Assembly: GCA_000431775.1 (NCBI GenBank)
Contig: FR888217.1
Location: forward strand, 36,617-43,490
Reading direction: 5' to 3'
DNA length: 6,874 bases
Source of the DNA: Clostridium sp. CAG:413
GTDB taxonomy: Bacteria > Bacillota > Clostridia > Oscillospirales > Acutalibacteraceae
In this document: one piece after another, positions 5,338 through 6,874 of the stretch
Layout: every line of letters begins with the position of its first letter
How positions within the stretch are numbered: the first letter of the stretch is position 1
Made by a program: the position numbers and the translations under genes
The notes under the pieces: generated by a model
What the model saw: only the letters and a program-made list of their open reading frames with translations
Databases searched by the model: none
What the model was told of the DNA's origin: nothing

Positions 5338-6720
5338 ATGTCAAAGCCAAAGAACGTACCCTACAGAATCAACCTCCCCGAAGAATATCTCCCGAAGCAG
5401 TGGTATAATGTGCGTGCCGATATGAAGGAGCTGCCCGACCCCATGCTCAATCCCGGCACGATGCAGCCCATAACCAAGCCCGAGGAGCTTGAAGCCATCT
5501 TCTGCCACGACCTCGCGGTGCAGGAGCTTAATAACACCGACGCTTATATCGACATCCCCGACGAAATTCAGAAATTTTACAAAATGTGCCGCCCCTCCCC
5601 GCTTATCAGGGCCTACTGCCTTGAGGAGAAGCTCGGCACCCCCGCAAAGATCTATTATAAATTCGAGGGCAACAACACCTCGGGCAGTCACAAGCTGAAC
5701 TCCGCGATCGCCCAGGCATATTACGCCAAGAAGCAAGGCATCACTCACCTGACCACCGAGACCGGTGCAGGTCAGTGGGGCACGGCGCTCTCGATGGCCT
5801 GCGCTTACTTCGGCCTCGACCTTACCGTCTACATGGTCAAGGGCAGCTACTATCAGAAGCCCTTCCGCAAGAACGTCATTGAGACCTTCGGTGCAAAAAT
5901 AGTCCCCAGCCCCAGCGACACCACCAATGCAGGCAGAGCGATACTCGCCGAGATGCCCGACACCACCGGCTCGCTCGGCTGCGCTATCTCCGAAGCAGTC
6001 GAAACCGCCGTCACCACCGACAACTGCCGCTATGTGCTCGGCTCGGTGCTCAACCAGGTGCTGCTGCATCAGAGCATAATCGGCATTGAATCCAAGGCGG
6101 CAATGGAGATGTATGACGAATACCCCGACATCATCATCGGCTGCGCCGGCGGCGGCTCCAACCTCGGCGGCCTTATCTCCCCTTTCATGCGCGATAAGAT
6201 CCGCGGCGAGAAGAACCCGTACTTCATCGCGGTTGAGCCGGCCTCCTGCCCGTCGCTCACCAGAGGCAAATACGCCTATGACTTCTGCGACACCGGCAAG
6301 GTCACTCCGCTCGCAAAGATGTATACTCTCGGCTGCGACTTCATCCCCGCCTCCATCCATGCGGGCGGCCTGAGATATCACGGCATGTCACCCATCATCA
6401 GCAAGCTCTATCACGACGGCTATCTCGACGAGGCTCGCGCATACAAGCAGACCGAGATATTCGCAGCTGCCGTTGAATTCGCAAGAGCTGAGGGCATCCT
6501 CCCCGCCCCCGAATCATCACACGCTATCAAGGCGGCCATCGACGAGGCTCTCAAGTGCAAAGAGACCGGCGAAGAAAAGACCATACTCTTCGGCCTGACC
6601 GGCACTGGCTACTTTGACATGACGGCTTACGATTCCTTCAACAGCGGCAAGATGGAGGATTACATCCCCTCCGATGAGGAGCTTGAGAAGAGCTTCGCAA
6701 AATTCCCCCACATAGGTTAA
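5338..6720 (+). CDS. trpB: TrpB2-type tryptophan synthase beta chain (TrpB-like, pyridoxal-phosphate dependent)
   Basis: This cytoplasmic enzyme joins indole and L-serine to make L-tryptophan. The protein has 460 residues, longer than the roughly 400 of TrpB1, with the TrpB2-type N-terminal extension (YRINLPEEYLPKQWYNVRAD, 9-28). The PLP Schiff-base lysine is K119 in GNNTSGSHKLNSA. ETGAGQWG (141-148) carries the catalytic Glu 141; TrpB1 has ETGAGQHG. GCAGGGSN (268-275) is the cofactor phosphate-binding loop. Other conserved blocks are HAGGLRYHG (341-349), PAPESSHA (389-396) and the terminal LTGTGYFD (420-427). The ATG at 5338 has AAGGAG (5323-5328) at 9 nt spacing. It stands alone between a tRNA-Trp T-box and a terminator, with no trpA nearby. 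That fits the TrpB2 pattern of acting without the alpha subunit, possibly on free indole. The specific role is inferred; the family is firm. Confidence 0.95.
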   Translation: MSKPKNVPYRINLPEEYLPKQWYNVRADMKELPDPMLNPGTMQPITKPEELEAIFCHDLAVQELNNTDAYIDIPDEIQKFYKMCRPSPLIRAYCLEEKLGTPAKIYYKFEGNNTSGSHKLNSAIAQAYYAKKQGITHLTTETGAGQWGTALSMACAYFGLDLTVYMVKGSYYQKPFRKNVIETFGAKIVPSPSDTTNAGRAILAEMPDTTGSLGCAISEAVETAVTTDNCRYVLGSVLNQVLLHQSIIGIESKAAMEMYDEYPDIIIGCAGGGSNLGGLISPFMRDKIRGEKNPYFIAVEPASCPSLTRGKYAYDFCDTGKVTPLAKMYTLGCDFIPASIHAGGLRYHGMSPIISKLYHDGYLDEARAYKQTEIFAAAVEFARAEGILPAPESSHAIKAAIDEALKCKETGEEKTILFGLTGTGYFDMTAYDSFNSGKMEDYIPSDEELEKSFAKFPHIG

Positions 6721-6727
6721 AAAAATA

Positions 6728-6759
6728 ACGGTGCAGTCGAAAGGCTGCACCGTATTTTT
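6728..6759. terminator. Intrinsic terminator shared by trpB and the opposing gene
   Basis: ACGGTGCAGTC (6728-6738) pairs with GGCTGCACCGT (6743-6753), giving an 11-bp stem with one G-U pair and a GAAA tetraloop. On the plus strand a T-run (6755-6759) follows, terminating trpB 8 nt after its stop. On the minus strand the same hairpin is followed by TTATTTTTTT, so it also ends the convergent gene whose stop is at 6773. Confidence 0.93.
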
Positions 6760-6772
6760 ATATCTTATTGAA

Positions 6773-6874
6773 TTATTTGTTATCCTTGCCCTTGATGATA
6801 TCGTTGATAAGGATATAGAACTGATCATCGTCAAAGCTGCCGTCATTGGACTTTGCGGGCGCTGCGGGGGCAGC
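6773..6874 (-). CDS. C-terminal fragment of an unidentified protein (start beyond the right edge)
   Basis: The minus-strand frame that enters from the right edge reads 33 codons to TAA at 6775-6773. It begins with an Ala/Pro-rich linker (AAPAAPAKSNDGS) and ends with a short acidic-to-hydrophobic segment (FDDDQFYILINDIIKGKDNK). It converges on trpB and shares its hairpin as a terminator, which supports a real gene end. An Ala/Pro linker before a short C-terminal helix is typical of modular proteins, but no family can be recognised from this piece, and no function is assigned. Confidence 0.6.
   Translation of the reverse strand, partial: AAPAAPAKSNDGSFDDDQFYILINDIIKGKDNK

Noticed and set aside
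5341..6381. A 346-codon open frame antisense to trpB
   Set aside because: It is complementary to a clearly real TrpB2 gene, has low-complexity Gly/Ala/Val-rich composition, and starts without a plausible ribosome binding site. It arises from GC-rich codon bias in trpB.
5338..6720. Classical TrpB1 or another PLP enzyme such as threonine synthase
   Set aside because: Length, N-terminal extension, ETGAGQWG and LTGTGYFD point to TrpB2, and the Trp T-box supports the tryptophan role.

Overview
The window looks like a core-genome segment of a low-to-mid GC Gram-positive anaerobe. The best guess is a Ruminococcus-like member of the Oscillospiraceae/Clostridia. The grounds are a lipoprotein-type solute-binding protein, a tRNA-sensing T-box leader, strong GGAGG-type ribosome binding sites, consensus SigA promoters with extended -10 elements, and protein families typical of that group. 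The genus is an inference, not proven. No mobile element, CRISPR array, rRNA or tRNA gene is visible.

Layout. (1) Positions 1-2315, minus strand: a polar amino acid ABC transporter operon, transcribed right to left in the order binding protein, permease, ATPase. The ATPase runs off the left edge. A consensus promoter (2349-2376) drives it, and a hairpin between binding protein and permease probably lowers expression of the distal genes. (2) Positions 2433-4783, minus strand: a two-gene operon with a GPH-type sugar/cation symporter followed by an RluA/RluD-family pseudouridine synthase, overlapping by one base (TGATG). (3) Positions 4784-5337: a divergent intergenic region. It holds the symporter promoter on the minus strand and, on the plus strand, a consensus promoter and a full T-box leader with a tryptophan (TGG) specifier, the T-box sequence and a terminator. 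(4) Positions 5338-6720, plus strand: a stand-alone TrpB2-type tryptophan synthase beta chain controlled by that leader. (5) A hairpin (6728-6759) terminates trpB and, on the other strand, a gene of which only the last 33 codons are present (6773-6874).

The most unusual object is the binding protein at 1373-2315. Its SBP_bac_3 domain appears circularly permuted. The strand-helix segment that normally ends the family (about 50 residues) sits at the N-terminus, just after the lipoprotein linker, and the chain stops exactly where that segment would normally begin. The pieces add up to one complete domain. In addition, an imperfect tandem duplication of about 22 bp just after the lipobox cysteine shifts the frame. 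As written, the lipoprotein signal peptide (2214-2315) is therefore separated from the binding domain (1373-2227). Removing the duplicate restores one continuous lipoprotein frame, so this is a recent mutation, a switchable repeat or an assembly error.

How the parts work together: the ABC operon would import an amino acid, the symporter a glycoside or sugar, and TrpB2 would make tryptophan from indole and serine when uncharged tRNA-Trp accumulates. No trpA or other trp gene is present beside it, which fits indole salvage.
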